The notes under the pieces were generated by a model, which worked only from the letters and a program-made list of their open reading frames with translations, was not told the DNA's origin and did no database searches. From positions 1-64,000 of the forward strand of contig CABZCZ010000008.1 of NCBI GenBank assembly GCA_902524385.1: a stretch of 64,000 bases of DNA. Reading direction: 5' to 3'. Shown here piece after piece: positions 46,899 to 55,093 of this stretch (position 1 is the stretch's first letter; each line of letters begins with the position of its first letter). This DNA is from an uncultured Alphaproteobacteria bacterium (GTDB lineage: Bacteria; Pseudomonadota; Alphaproteobacteria; HIMB59; GCA-002718135). A program made the translations under genes and the position numbers.

Positions 46899-47717
46899 AT
46901 GTTAGCCGACCTAACAATTTTAAATATTATTTCTTTTTTATTAATTTTTTTCATTGGTCTTCCGCATGGTTCATTTGATGGTGCAGTTGCTTCTTTAGTA
47001 GGTTTTAGTAACAGAATTCAATTTCTACAATTTATAATTTTCTACTTAATTTTATTTTTTTTAGTCATTTTATTTTGGTTATACTTTCCTATTATTTCTC
47101 TAACGATATTTATTATAATGACTATTGCCCATTTTGGATTATGTGATTGGACAAATTTTAAAGTAAATAAATATAAGTATTCTATAAGTTTTACTTATGG
47201 AATGACCATTATTTTTGGAATAATATTTTTTAACGAAGATCAATCTTTTTTGATATTTGAATATCTGACAAATAATAATATTTATTCAATCCAAAAATAT
47301 TTTTTCATCCCATATTCTTTAACATTATTATCTATAGTATATTTTATTTATCTCTCCTACTTTGAAAAGAAATTGCGTATAGGAATTATTGAAATTCTAT
47401 TTCTTTTATTAATTTTTTATTTTTTTGATCCATTACTGAGCTTTGCAATATATTTCTGTTTTTTTCACACTTACAAACATTTAAAACATCTTATTAAAAA
47501 TATTTATTTAAATTTAAAAAATAAATACTTTGTAATTTATACCACAATAATTTTTACAGTAATTTCTTGGATTGGAGGTTTAGGAATTGTTTACTATTTA
47601 ATTCAAAATTTATCATTATATGAGTCGATATTAAAAGTAATTTTCATTGGACTTGCTGCTTTAACGCTTCCTCATATGTTACTTGTTGATATTGTCTACA
47701 GAAGAAGATTTAAATAA
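46899..47717 (+). CDS. blh: Beta-carotene 15,15'-dioxygenase Blh (Brp-like)
   Basis: Integral-membrane enzyme that splits beta-carotene into two retinals. The 272 residues have about eight membrane helices and four conserved His stretches: GLPHGSFDGAV, TIAHFGLCDW, FCFFHTYKHLKHL and LTLPHMLLVDI, likely iron ligands. Starts two bases after crtY. Retinal is normally for a proton-pumping rhodopsin, often encoded next door; none is here. Confidence 0.94.
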   Translation: MLADLTILNIISFLLIFFIGLPHGSFDGAVASLVGFSNRIQFLQFIIFYLILFFLVILFWLYFPIISLTIFIIMTIAHFGLCDWTNFKVNKYKYSISFTYGMTIIFGIIFFNEDQSFLIFEYLTNNNIYSIQKYFFIPYSLTLLSIVYFIYLSYFEKKLRIGIIEILFLLLIFYFFDPLLSFAIYFCFFHTYKHLKHLIKNIYLNLKNKYFVIYTTIIFTVISWIGGLGIVYYLIQNLSLYESILKVIFIGLAALTLPHMLLVDIVYRRRFK

Positions 47718-47733
47718 ATCGTTTTCTCAAATA

Positions 47734-47762
47734 TTGACTTATAAATTTAAAGTGGTTATTGT
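47734..47762 (+). promoter_or_regulatory. Promoter of tRNA-Gly
   Basis: TTGACT (47734-47739), 17-base spacer, TATTGT (47757-47762); predicted start at about 47769, three bases before the tRNA. The tRNA therefore need not depend on crt/blh read-through. Confidence 0.6.
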
Positions 47763-47771
47763 GTAATTTAT

Positions 47772-47846
47772 GCGGGCGTAGCTCAGGGGTAGAGCGCAAC
47801 CTTGCCAAGGTTGAAGTCGAGGGTTCGAATCCCTTCGCCCGCTCCA
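47772..47846 (+). tRNA. tRNA-Gly (anticodon GCC)
   Basis: A complete cloverleaf: acceptor GCGGGCG pairs with CGCCCGC (47836-47842), D arm with AGCTCAGGGGTAGAGC, anticodon arm CAACCTTGCCAAGGTTG with GCC in the loop, T arm GAGGGTTCGAATCCC, discriminator T and an encoded CCA at 47844-47846. Three decayed partial copies follow at 49.8, 50.8 and 51.7 kb, marking it as an insertion site for mobile DNA. Confidence 0.96.
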
Positions 47847-47911
47847 ATAAACCCCACAAACTCTCTCTTTTGTCTGTTACGTTTTTTAAAACTTTTTAAT
47901 TTTAAATCCTT

Positions 47912-47936
47912 ATTGTGACACCAGTGTGACAGAAAA
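47912..47936. repeat. GTGACA direct-repeat motif after tRNA-Gly, copy 1
   Basis: ATTGTGACACCAGTGTGACA followed by GAAAA contains GTGACA twice, 11 bases apart (47915-47920 and 47926-47931). A related copy (21 of 25 bases the same) is at 49764-49788, just before a decayed tRNA-Gly piece. Possibly an integrase arm site or other att component. Confidence 0.4.
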
Positions 47937-47945
47937 AATAGTGTT

Positions 47946-48554
47946 TTACAGACTTCTAACTAATTTCTTAACTTTTAACATATGCTTATCGAATATTTTT
48001 TTTTCCATATCTGGCAAAACTGAATAAAACCGAATATATTTTGTTTTTAAACCACCTAATTTAAATACCACTTTCTTAATTCTTCTAAATGGTATGTTAT
48101 CAAAAATCGAAAAATTTTGGTAACTAATCATTGGGCCCCCGTAAGTAATCGAAATAATTCCAAGCTTACCCTTCATTGCTCCTGGAACAGGGTACCCATA
48201 GTTTTTAAAATATTTATTTCCTGGTATGAGAGATTTATACGAAAAAAACCATTTAGGATGAAGTACCCAATCTACCCAATTTTCTAGAATTGCATTAAGC
48301 CTTAAATTATGACAACTTCCGATTAACATCATGACAGAACATTTTTCTAATCTTTTTCTGTATTCAAGAACAAGTTTTGGAGGAGGGTTTATATTTTGAT
48401 TATAAAATGGAAGTTGCTCCTTTTCCTCAAAGAGATTAACCAAGTCAATTTCATGACCAAGTTTCTTTGCTTCATCTATAAAAGTATCTCTAATTGCTGA
48501 ATTAAAAGAATCTTTATAATTATGATGACCAAAAGCAATAAAAATTTTTTTCAT
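47946..48554 (-). CDS. Flavodoxin-fold NAD(P)H:quinone oxidoreductase
   Basis: A KefF/MdaB-type flavoprotein, about 202 residues: KKIFIAFGHHNYKDSFNSAIRDTFIDEAKKLGHEIDLVNLFE (FMN phosphate region), then MMLIGSCHNLRLNAILENWVDWVL and GKLGIISITYGGPM. It should reduce quinones or similar compounds by two electrons. I use ATG 48554 (MKKIFIAFG); the frame open to 48587 would run into the next gene. It is seven bases downstream of the ABM gene, and both lie at the tRNA end of the island. Confidence 0.8.
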   Translation of the reverse strand: MKKIFIAFGHHNYKDSFNSAIRDTFIDEAKKLGHEIDLVNLFEEKEQLPFYNQNINPPPKLVLEYRKRLEKCSVMMLIGSCHNLRLNAILENWVDWVLHPKWFFSYKSLIPGNKYFKNYGYPVPGAMKGKLGIISITYGGPMISYQNFSIFDNIPFRRIKKVVFKLGGLKTKYIRFYSVLPDMEKKIFDKHMLKVKKLVRSL

Positions 48555-48561
48555 TAAAATT

Positions 48562-48864
48562 TTATAATATTTTTGTAAACCCCTCAAATTCTGGATGACC
48601 TAAATAAAGATGTTTATTGCTCCCTGCATTTCTATGGGCTAGGCGAAATTCTTCTGATTTTGTCCAGTTAATGAAATCTTCTTCAGAATTCCATATGCTA
48701 TGAGAGGCATATAGGGTATATTCATCTGTAGTTTTACCTTTAATCAAGTTAAAGTTTTGAAACCCTGGAACTTTATCTAAATGTGTTTCTCTATTTTTCC
48801 AAACTTTTTCAAAATCGTTTTCTTTACCAATTAAAATCTTAAATCTATTCATTGCTACGAACAT
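48562..48864 (-). CDS. ABM-domain monooxygenase (IsdG/HmoA-like)
   Basis: A 100-residue antibiotic-biosynthesis-monooxygenase fold: FVAMNRFKILIGKENDFEKVWKNRETHLDKVPGFQNFNLIKG, YTLYASHSIWNSEEDFINWTKSEEFRLAHRNAG. The Asn, Trp and His pattern is shared with heme-degrading IsdG/HmoA proteins, and the size is right, so heme breakdown or a small quinol oxidation are both possible. Paired with the flavodoxin-fold reductase, which could supply electrons. Confidence 0.75.
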   Translation of the reverse strand: MFVAMNRFKILIGKENDFEKVWKNRETHLDKVPGFQNFNLIKGKTTDEYTLYASHSIWNSEEDFINWTKSEEFRLAHRNAGSNKHLYLGHPEFEGFTKIL

Positions 48865-49000
48865 ATTATTTATCTAATCGATAAAGGTTTTTTTAAAACA
48901 ATTATTTTTTTTCCAGATACCATATGTAATATTTGTTCTTTTTATATTTATTATCAATTTAGAATTAATTAATTTTTTTATTTAAATTAAAACTTTTTTA

Positions 49001-49672
49001 CTAAATCTTCAAATTACTAATTTTCTTGCTATTATTCTCATTATCAATTTTGTAATTTTTCTTTTTGGTATTAAGTATATTTGCAAAACTATGATTCACA
49101 TCTCTGTGACCAGCTTCATCATCTCTAATAACTTTAATAACATCTTTTAATTTAGAATTTAAGGGGAGGTTCCAGTAATTTATAGCTATTACGGGAGCTT
49201 TAACGTTCTCGATTTTACCTTCCTCTACCTCTTTTAGATATTCAGTGTAACTTATTACAGCTTCTTCCTCAAAATACCCAACAATCCTATGAGCAGTTCT
49301 TTGTGATAATAAATATATGATTAAATAAAAAATTATAAATATGAACTGTGCTAGTAAAATTATTATTCTTTCAATGAGTGTTGGTTGAGCGATTTTAATA
49401 AATGTCATTAGATGCATTCTTTCATTCTCAGCTTCATCAAGTAATGTTTTAATCCAACCATTATCATCTTGCATTTTTCGTAAAGACTTAAGGTGTATTA
49501 ACATACCTGCAACCATACCCGGCACAGCTGCAACTGTTTCTAAAACGACTGCTCTATGACCGTATTTTTTTCTAAAAAAAGTATCAGCAAGAAATCTTAA
49601 GAATTTAGTAAATGCCAATGCAATTTTATCACTAGAATTTTTTGGTTTATGATGTTTAGACAAATATTCCAT
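49001..49672 (-). CDS. Alternative oxidase (cyanide-insensitive quinol oxidase)
   Basis: Di-iron ubiquinol oxidase that reduces oxygen to water without pumping protons. The 223 residues carry the ligand motifs LETVAAVPGMV (about 43), DEAENERMHLM (about 81), YFEEEAVISYTEYL (about 133) and DDEAGHRDVNH (about 183), with a hydrophobic hairpin between 100 and 125 for membrane attachment. Stand-alone gene in the island, flanked by 136 and 283 non-coding bases. Bacterial alternative oxidases are scattered in distribution, which suits acquisition by transfer. Confidence 0.93.
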   Translation of the reverse strand: MEYLSKHHKPKNSSDKIALAFTKFLRFLADTFFRKKYGHRAVVLETVAAVPGMVAGMLIHLKSLRKMQDDNGWIKTLLDEAENERMHLMTFIKIAQPTLIERIIILLAQFIFIIFYLIIYLLSQRTAHRIVGYFEEEAVISYTEYLKEVEEGKIENVKAPVIAINYWNLPLNSKLKDVIKVIRDDEAGHRDVNHSFANILNTKKKNYKIDNENNSKKISNLKI

Positions 49673-49763
49673 ATTAATAATATAGGCACTAATTATCCAT
49701 ATACATCAGGTAAAAAAGGTTATTTAAAGCTTAGAATTAATTTTTTTAAGCTTTCTTGTTATT

Positions 49764-49788
49764 ATTGTGCCAAGAGTGTGACATAAAA
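49764..49788. repeat. GTGACA-type motif, diverged copy 2
   Basis: ATTGTGCCAAGAGTGTGACA followed by TAAAA matches 47912-47936 at 21 of 25 positions and precedes a decayed tRNA-Gly copy by 53 bases. It supports the idea that tRNA-flanking DNA was duplicated by insertion events. Confidence 0.4.
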
Positions 49789-49841
49789 GCTTAAAATAAT
49801 TTATAATCGAGAAATTCCTTCAAAAACAATAATCTAATCCT

Positions 49842-49872
49842 AACCTTGCAAAGGTTGAAGTCAAGGGTTCGA
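49842..49872 (+). repeat. Decayed tRNA-Gly copy A (anticodon to T-loop)
   Basis: Thirty-one bases match tRNA-Gly 47798-47828 at 29 positions, spanning the anticodon arm, variable loop and half the T arm. The middle anticodon base is altered (GCA for GCC) and the 3' acceptor is missing. A fossil att-type remnant in a 283-base non-coding gap (49673-49955) that holds nothing else I recognise. Confidence 0.8.
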
Positions 49873-49955
49873 TTTTTTTTCTTTTACTAATATTAAATTT
49901 ATTTTCATTTTTATAAACTGTTATATTATTCTTTTTCTATAATTTATAATCAAAC

Positions 49956-50699
49956 ATGATAAAAATTAAAGATATAGCAAAAATGCAATGGAAAGATTAT
50001 CAATCAAATACCCCTGGAACTTTCTTTGCTAAAAATAAGAAAGAATTAAGTATTGAGGATGCGTACTCTATACAATTAGAATACACTAAACTAAGATGTA
50101 TTGATGGTGATATTGTTTCAGGTTTTAAAGTAGGGTGTACAGGTACTGGTGTTGTTGAACAATTTGGTTTTTCAGGACCTATATACGGACATATTTTTGA
50201 AAGTGAGATATACTCATGTGGTAAAGAAATAGAATACAAAAATTTTACTAATTTATCTATTGAAGGAGAAATGGCTGTTATTGTTGGAAAAAATTTAGAA
50301 ATCGTTTTAGCATTTCCTGTAATAGAACTTCATAATTTTGTGTTTCGCGCAAAAAAAATCTCTCTCTCTGAACTTATTTCCAATAACGCAATTAATGCTG
50401 GTATTATTATTTGTAATAAAAGTAATTTTAAACCAATTAATGATTGGTCTAAATATAAATCTCTCTCCATAAAAATTAATAATAATTTAGTTGATAAAGG
50501 TAACTTATGGGCCACTTCTGGAGGTGCTTCCGAGTCAATTTGTTGGTTAAAAAATAAATTAACTGAAAATAGATTATCCTTAAAACCAGGAAATTTGGTG
50601 CTTACAGGGACACCTCTTTCTCTGCATACTGTAAAAATAGGAGATCATATTAGAATTATGTTAGATGATTATGAATTTGTAAACTGCAAAATTATTTAA
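49956..50699 (+). CDS. FAH-family hydratase (2-keto-4-pentenoate hydratase-like)
   Basis: A 247-residue protein of the fumarylacetoacetase C-terminal fold. LRCIDGDIVSGFKVGCTG, SGPIYGHIFES, LSIEGEMAVIVGKNL (acidic metal ligand), NAGIIICN and LKPGNLVLTGTPLSLHTVKIGDHI resemble MhpD-type hydratases and decarboxylases. These act in the breakdown of aromatic ring products, but no other gene of such a pathway is nearby, so substrate and role are open. It is the only plus-strand gene in this part, between two decayed tRNA-Gly copies. Confidence 0.78.
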   Translation: MIKIKDIAKMQWKDYQSNTPGTFFAKNKKELSIEDAYSIQLEYTKLRCIDGDIVSGFKVGCTGTGVVEQFGFSGPIYGHIFESEIYSCGKEIEYKNFTNLSIEGEMAVIVGKNLEIVLAFPVIELHNFVFRAKKISLSELISNNAINAGIIICNKSNFKPINDWSKYKSLSIKINNNLVDKGNLWATSGGASESICWLKNKLTENRLSLKPGNLVLTGTPLSLHTVKIGDHIRIMLDDYEFVNCKII

Positions 50700-50804
50700 A
50701 AATATAAAATTTTACAGTTATTTACTATAGAAATTATAAGTGAAGAGTTAGTCTTGTTTTTGAAGGCATATATTTTGAAAGCATTTTCACTAGTAATACT
50801 GCTC

Positions 50805-50830
50805 GGTTCAAATCCATTCGCCCACTCCAA
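50805..50830 (+). repeat. Decayed tRNA-Gly copy B (T-arm to CCA)
   Basis: Twenty-six bases match tRNA-Gly 47822-47847 at 23 positions, from the T loop through the acceptor 3' strand to CCA. This is the part usually copied at att sites. It is in the 238-base gap 50700-50937, with no other feature visible. Confidence 0.8.
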
Positions 50831-50937
50831 CGTTTCTGCTGTTTTACACACAAACAATAAATCATAATAAGTTCTCAGTCACAGATAAGTCACACTAAGT
50901 TGTTAATTAAATAGGTTTTATATTTTATCTAAAGTTA

Positions 50938-51522
50938 TTAGTTATTGTTGAAAAAAATATATTGATCAATATTGGGATAACTTTCTTTAAATTTAGAGAA
51001 TATAATACCCCATTCTTTTTCTGTTTTTATACATAGGTGTATATTTTTTCCATCTTCAAAGTATTTTGATGCCGGTTTTGTAGCTATAACTAAAAACACA
51101 AACTTATTTGCCAGCTTAAAAAGATTATCGATGAATACCATTACATCATCTTCAGGTATGTGCTCTACTACATCAGTACTTATTATTCCATCTACTTTTT
51201 TGATAGGTATTAGAGAGTATTTTTCAACAGCAGGATCGTATAGAAATACATCTTCTACACCCCAATATTCTTGAATGTTTTTAAATGTTTGGTTTGGGAA
51301 GGTTATTTTGTTGTTATATAGCAAAGCTTTTCCACAACCATAATCAATAAGTGTTTTACTGTTACTTGAATGAATTATCTCTCTTATTTTATGAACCCAT
51401 TTAACTAATGAATAACCAAGGAATGTTGCAGAGCCTGACAACTTTTCTGTTCCATTAATATGAAAATTTTTATATTTTTCTATTATTTCATAATAATTAC
51501 TTGAATATTTATCCTCTGACAT
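50938..51522 (-). CDS. SAM-dependent methyltransferase
   Basis: A 194-residue class I methyltransferase: TLIDYGCGKALLYNN is the SAM loop (D/E-x-G-x-G-x), YDPAVEKYSLIP the second strand and VDGIISTDVVEHIPEDDVMVFIDNLFKLANKFVFLVIATKPA the post-I and motif III region. Related small methyltransferases are common in phages and surface-sugar islands. The acceptor cannot be told. Confidence 0.75.
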   Translation of the reverse strand: MSEDKYSSNYYEIIEKYKNFHINGTEKLSGSATFLGYSLVKWVHKIREIIHSSNSKTLIDYGCGKALLYNNKITFPNQTFKNIQEYWGVEDVFLYDPAVEKYSLIPIKKVDGIISTDVVEHIPEDDVMVFIDNLFKLANKFVFLVIATKPASKYFEDGKNIHLCIKTEKEWGIIFSKFKESYPNIDQYIFFNNN

Positions 51523-51706
51523 TTCAATTTTAGATTTTATACACTTTAATAAAATGTTAAATGTTTTTTATTACTAGCAATCTTATAACTTTTTAACTTA
51601 ATATAGAATAATTTTTCACTCGACGCTTAACATTATATTTATTCATTATCTTAACAAAAAACATAATTATTTTTTAAAAGAAATTGAATGTCTTACTCGT
51701 ACTTAG

Positions 51707-51769
51707 CAATATTTCCAAGTTTGAAACGGTGGTTCGAAATCCTTCGCTCGAACTAATAAACCTCCCAAA
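51707..51769 (+). repeat. Decayed tRNA-Gly copy C (anticodon stem into downstream flank)
   Basis: About 63 bases align with tRNA-Gly and its downstream flank, with one gap: the stretch TTCGAAATCCTTCGCTCGAA and the following CTAATAAACC, which matches the native CCAATAAACC after CCA. Roughly three quarters identical. Sits in a 295-base non-coding gap (51523-51817) otherwise empty. Confidence 0.7.
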
Positions 51770-51817
51770 TATCTAAACTGAAACATTTTTTTAATATTTT
51801 AAACATCTATAGCTTAA

Positions 51818-52618
51818 TTATAATATTGCGTATAAGTTAATTACATTTTCAATTTTATTATTTTCAAAGTCAAACTCATTATTTAAATCATTAATGTTAT
51901 ATATTTTATAAGAGTTTGATTTTAGAAAATTTATTATATCTATTTTATTTTCCTCTCTGACCTCAATAATTATTTTTGGTTTGTGTTCTTTTATAAGATC
52001 TTCTGCTCCTAGCAGTACCTTAAAGTCCTCACCCTCTGTATCAATTTTAATTGCATTTAGTTTTTTTTCCAACTTGTTTAAAAACAATGTATTTAATTTA
52101 TAAACGTTAGTTTCTTGACCTTTTTTACTAAGCATACCGCCTTTACTCATATAAGATTTTTCTGTAGTTATTTTAAAGTTTGATTTACCATCAAAGTTTG
52201 AAACTGCTCCTAATATAGTTGACGCGTTGTTAGAAAATCCATTTAGTCTTAAATTTGTAATTAATCTTGATAAATTCATAAAATATGGTTCAAAACAAAT
52301 AACACTATTTTTTGGATTAGCTTTTAAAGATGTAATTGTATACAACCCAGTGTGTGCTCCTACATCAATAACTACACCCTCATCCTTTGTAATTTCAAAC
52401 CACAAGTCTAACTCTTTTAAATCATGAGACCCTCTCCAAAAATGCTTAACTACAGAAGAGTCGTCATTAATTATATTAAGCATAAAAAAAGATGTCTTTG
52501 AAATCTTAAAATTATAGACTCCATTATGAGGTGGAAATTTATTTAGCTGAGTTAAGCTTAAGTTTTCGTATTTAATATCTTTGTGCAAAGATTTAAATTC
52601 AATTGCTTCTTTAGACAT
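51818..52618 (-). CDS. FkbM-family methyltransferase
   Basis: A 266-residue SAM methyltransferase of the FkbM type: DEGVVIDVGAHTGLYTITSLKANPKNSVICFEPYFMNLSRL gives the SAM site and FEP motif, LNAIKIDTEGEDFKVLLGAEDLIKEHKPKIIIEV the family K-x-D-x-E-G-x-D/E catalytic region. These O-methylate sugars or polyketides; in marine islands they mostly accompany surface glycan genes. Flanked by decayed tRNA copy C and a 191-base empty gap. Confidence 0.87.
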   Translation of the reverse strand: MSKEAIEFKSLHKDIKYENLSLTQLNKFPPHNGVYNFKISKTSFFMLNIINDDSSVVKHFWRGSHDLKELDLWFEITKDEGVVIDVGAHTGLYTITSLKANPKNSVICFEPYFMNLSRLITNLRLNGFSNNASTILGAVSNFDGKSNFKITTEKSYMSKGGMLSKKGQETNVYKLNTLFLNKLEKKLNAIKIDTEGEDFKVLLGAEDLIKEHKPKIIIEVREENKIDIINFLKSNSYKIYNINDLNNEFDFENNKIENVINLYAIL

Positions 52619-52809
52619 ATTTGTTAATTAAGTTATATTGAATAAGGTTGAAAATTAAATAATTAATATAAAAAAAAATGTTATAATTTTTTTAAAAAAA
52701 TAGTTATTTTACTTATAAAGAATTAACAAATAAATTAAAAGTTGCACTTAAGATAGTAGAGCTTTTCTAACTTTTCACCACAACCGAAAGGACTGCGAAA
52801 TAAGAATGT

Positions 52810-53406
52810 TTATTTCCTAATTAAATTTATATTAAAACTTATAACAATCCTTTCTTCATTACTGAGATTAGGATTTACTGAATGATCCAAATAGCTAGGA
52901 AAGAGAACTAATCCACCTTCCACAGGACCTACTGCATTTACCATAGCATTTAAACTGTTTGGTTTCGTTGATAAAGGATGAAAATATATTGGGGCAGGTC
53001 TAGGATCATAAAAAACTATTTCACCACAATTTTTAGGCGCTCTTACATAATAAGCAGCACTTATACTGCTATTTCCATGGTGATGTCTTGAATTAGAAGC
53101 TCCTCCAATATTTATTATTGCCCACATACTTGATATCTCAACTGTTTGTTTAGATATATCCCAATTCATATCATTTAAGGCCCTGTTGATATACGGTGAA
53201 ACCAAACGAATAAAATCAGTTACGTTTTTATCTTTCATATTAAAATCATTAGAGTGCCATCCTTTGACATTACTTTTAATTATTCCTTTGTCGTCTGCAC
53301 TATGTAATTTTTTAATGTAATGATATATTTCTTCATTGGTTTCTTTATAATTATCTATTTTGGAAACCCAAACAGGTGTTGAAAAGAAAAGATTAGGATT
53401 AGACAT
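52810..53406 (-). CDS. Putative 2-oxoglutarate/Fe(II) oxygenase
   Basis: A 198-residue double-stranded beta-helix oxygenase similar to proteins found in marine phages and bacteria: FFSTPVWVSKI at the start, MWAIINIGGASNSRHHHGNSSISAAYYVRAP, GEIVFYDPRP, GGLVLFPSYLDHSVNPNLSNEERIVISFNINL. The His in RHHHGN and in LDHSV with Arg in ERIVISFN are the expected iron and 2-oxoglutarate ligands. Substrate unknown. Faces the TPR-sulfotransferase gene across 49 bases. Confidence 0.82.
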   Translation of the reverse strand: MSNPNLFFSTPVWVSKIDNYKETNEEIYHYIKKLHSADDKGIIKSNVKGWHSNDFNMKDKNVTDFIRLVSPYINRALNDMNWDISKQTVEISSMWAIINIGGASNSRHHHGNSSISAAYYVRAPKNCGEIVFYDPRPAPIYFHPLSTKPNSLNAMVNAVGPVEGGLVLFPSYLDHSVNPNLSNEERIVISFNINLIRK

Positions 53407-53455
53407 GACTTATTTAAAGAGAAAATATATTTTAAATTTTTTTAGTAAATAGAAA

Positions 53456-55093
53456 ATGTCAAAAAATAACGATAACTATGAAGCATTAATTCATGACGGT
53501 ATTAAAAAAGCAAGGAAAGGAAAGCTCGATGAGGCAAAATTATCTTTTTTAAATGCCATAGAACTAAATAATAAAAATAATAAAGCCTATATAAACCTTT
53601 CAAATATATACATTTTACAAAACGAATTTAATAAATCTATAAAGTTATTAATTGATTATTTAAAAAATATATTTGATGAAGATATTTCCAATCAAGCTGC
53701 AAAAATTTGTTTTAAATTTAAATTCAGAAAAGATTTTAACAAATTAATTGAAATAACTAAATTATCAAATAACATTTTTAGAAAAGATAAAAAATACTTA
53801 TTCTTTATAAATGCACAATTTCATGAAGCTGAACAAAATTTTAATGAGGCAAAACAATCTTATAAAAATTCTATTTTATGCGATATCTTTTATTTTGATG
53901 CTTATATAAATTTATTAAATTTATATGAAATCACAAATGATATATTAAGTCTAAAGTTACTCATTGAGTCTGCTTACAAAAATTTTAAAAATACAGATCA
54001 AAAAAATATATTAAATTTTTTTGAAAGTCTTAGACTCAACAGGGAAAATAAGTTCCAAGAGTCAGCAAACTTTATTTTAAACTCAAATTTAGACACCGCA
54101 TTTAAGAACAATAAAAATTTCCAAATAAGACTCCTAAATCTTGAATCAAAAAATAATGAAAAATTGAAGAAATATAATGAAGCATATAATAACATTGAGA
54201 AAAGAAACAGCATTTTGTTAAATCTTAATGAAAATAAGAAATATAACAAAAGAAATATTATAGATACCATAGAAAAATATAAGCATTTTTTTGTTAAAAA
54301 AAATCTTAGTAAGATAATTAGTAGTAAAAATTATAATAAAGACAAAAACCTAATTTTTTTGGTGGGATTTCCAAGATCTGGAACAACATTATTAGATACA
54401 ATTCTAAGATCTCATTCGAAAATTAAAGTCTTAGAGGAAGAACCTTTACTATTAAATCTTAGACATGATTTTTTTAAAAGAAAAAATAATAATTTAACAA
54501 ATCTATTGAAAATTACTGAGTCTGAAAAAAGTTATATTAGACAAAATTATTTAAAAAAAATAATTTTAAATAAACTTGATGAAGATAAAATTATAATTGA
54601 TAAATTGCCTTTGTCAATTATTGAACTTGGATTTATAAAAATTATTTTTCCTAACGCAAAAATTATTCTTGCAATGCGCCATCCATGCGATGTCATTACA
54701 AGCTGTTTTTTTACATCTTTCAAAATCAATGATTCAATGATAAATTTCTTAAAAATTGATAATACCATTGATTTTTATAACAATGTCTTTAGTCTATTTG
54801 AAATCTACGAAAAGGAAATTAATTTTGAATATAAAATTGCAAAGTATGAAGATATTGTAAATAATTTCAAACATGAAATTACGTGTTTACTTAAGTTTTT
54901 AGGATTGGAATATGAAGCAAAACTTGAAAAATTCCACCTAACAGCATTAAACAGATCAAAGATATCCACACCCAGTTATAACCAAGTTATAAACCCATTA
55001 TATCAAAGCTCTATAGGAAGATGGAAAAATTATAAAAAAATAAGTAAACATAAATCCAAACTGAATAAATGGATTTTGAAATATGGATATTAA
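53456..55093 (+). CDS. TPR-sulfotransferase fusion protein
   Basis: A 545-residue protein: N-terminal TPR helices (about 1-270, e.g. DEAKLSFLNAIELNNKNNKAYINLSNIY) and a C-terminal sulfotransferase domain with the PAPS loop LIFLVGFPRSGTTLLDTILRSH (about 300-321) and the 3'-phosphate site AMRHPCDVITSCFF. It would transfer sulfate from PAPS to a glycan, protein or small molecule. Asn/Lys-rich composition. No signal peptide. It belongs to the island's surface-modification set. Confidence 0.85.
   Translation: MSKNNDNYEALIHDGIKKARKGKLDEAKLSFLNAIELNNKNNKAYINLSNIYILQNEFNKSIKLLIDYLKNIFDEDISNQAAKICFKFKFRKDFNKLIEITKLSNNIFRKDKKYLFFINAQFHEAEQNFNEAKQSYKNSILCDIFYFDAYINLLNLYEITNDILSLKLLIESAYKNFKNTDQKNILNFFESLRLNRENKFQESANFILNSNLDTAFKNNKNFQIRLLNLESKNNEKLKKYNEAYNNIEKRNSILLNLNENKKYNKRNIIDTIEKYKHFFVKKNLSKIISSKNYNKDKNLIFLVGFPRSGTTLLDTILRSHSKIKVLEEEPLLLNLRHDFFKRKNNNLTNLLKITESEKSYIRQNYLKKIILNKLDEDKIIIDKLPLSIIELGFIKIIFPNAKIILAMRHPCDVITSCFFTSFKINDSMINFLKIDNTIDFYNNVFSLFEIYEKEINFEYKIAKYEDIVNNFKHEITCLLKFLGLEYEAKLEKFHLTALNRSKISTPSYNQVINPLYQSSIGRWKNYKKISKHKSKLNKWILKYGY

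Noticed and set aside
52744-52799. A fourth tRNA-Gly remnant or a degenerate tRNA before the 2OG oxygenase
   Set aside because: Only a TAGTAGAGC-like 9-mer resembles the D arm; no continuous alignment could be made.
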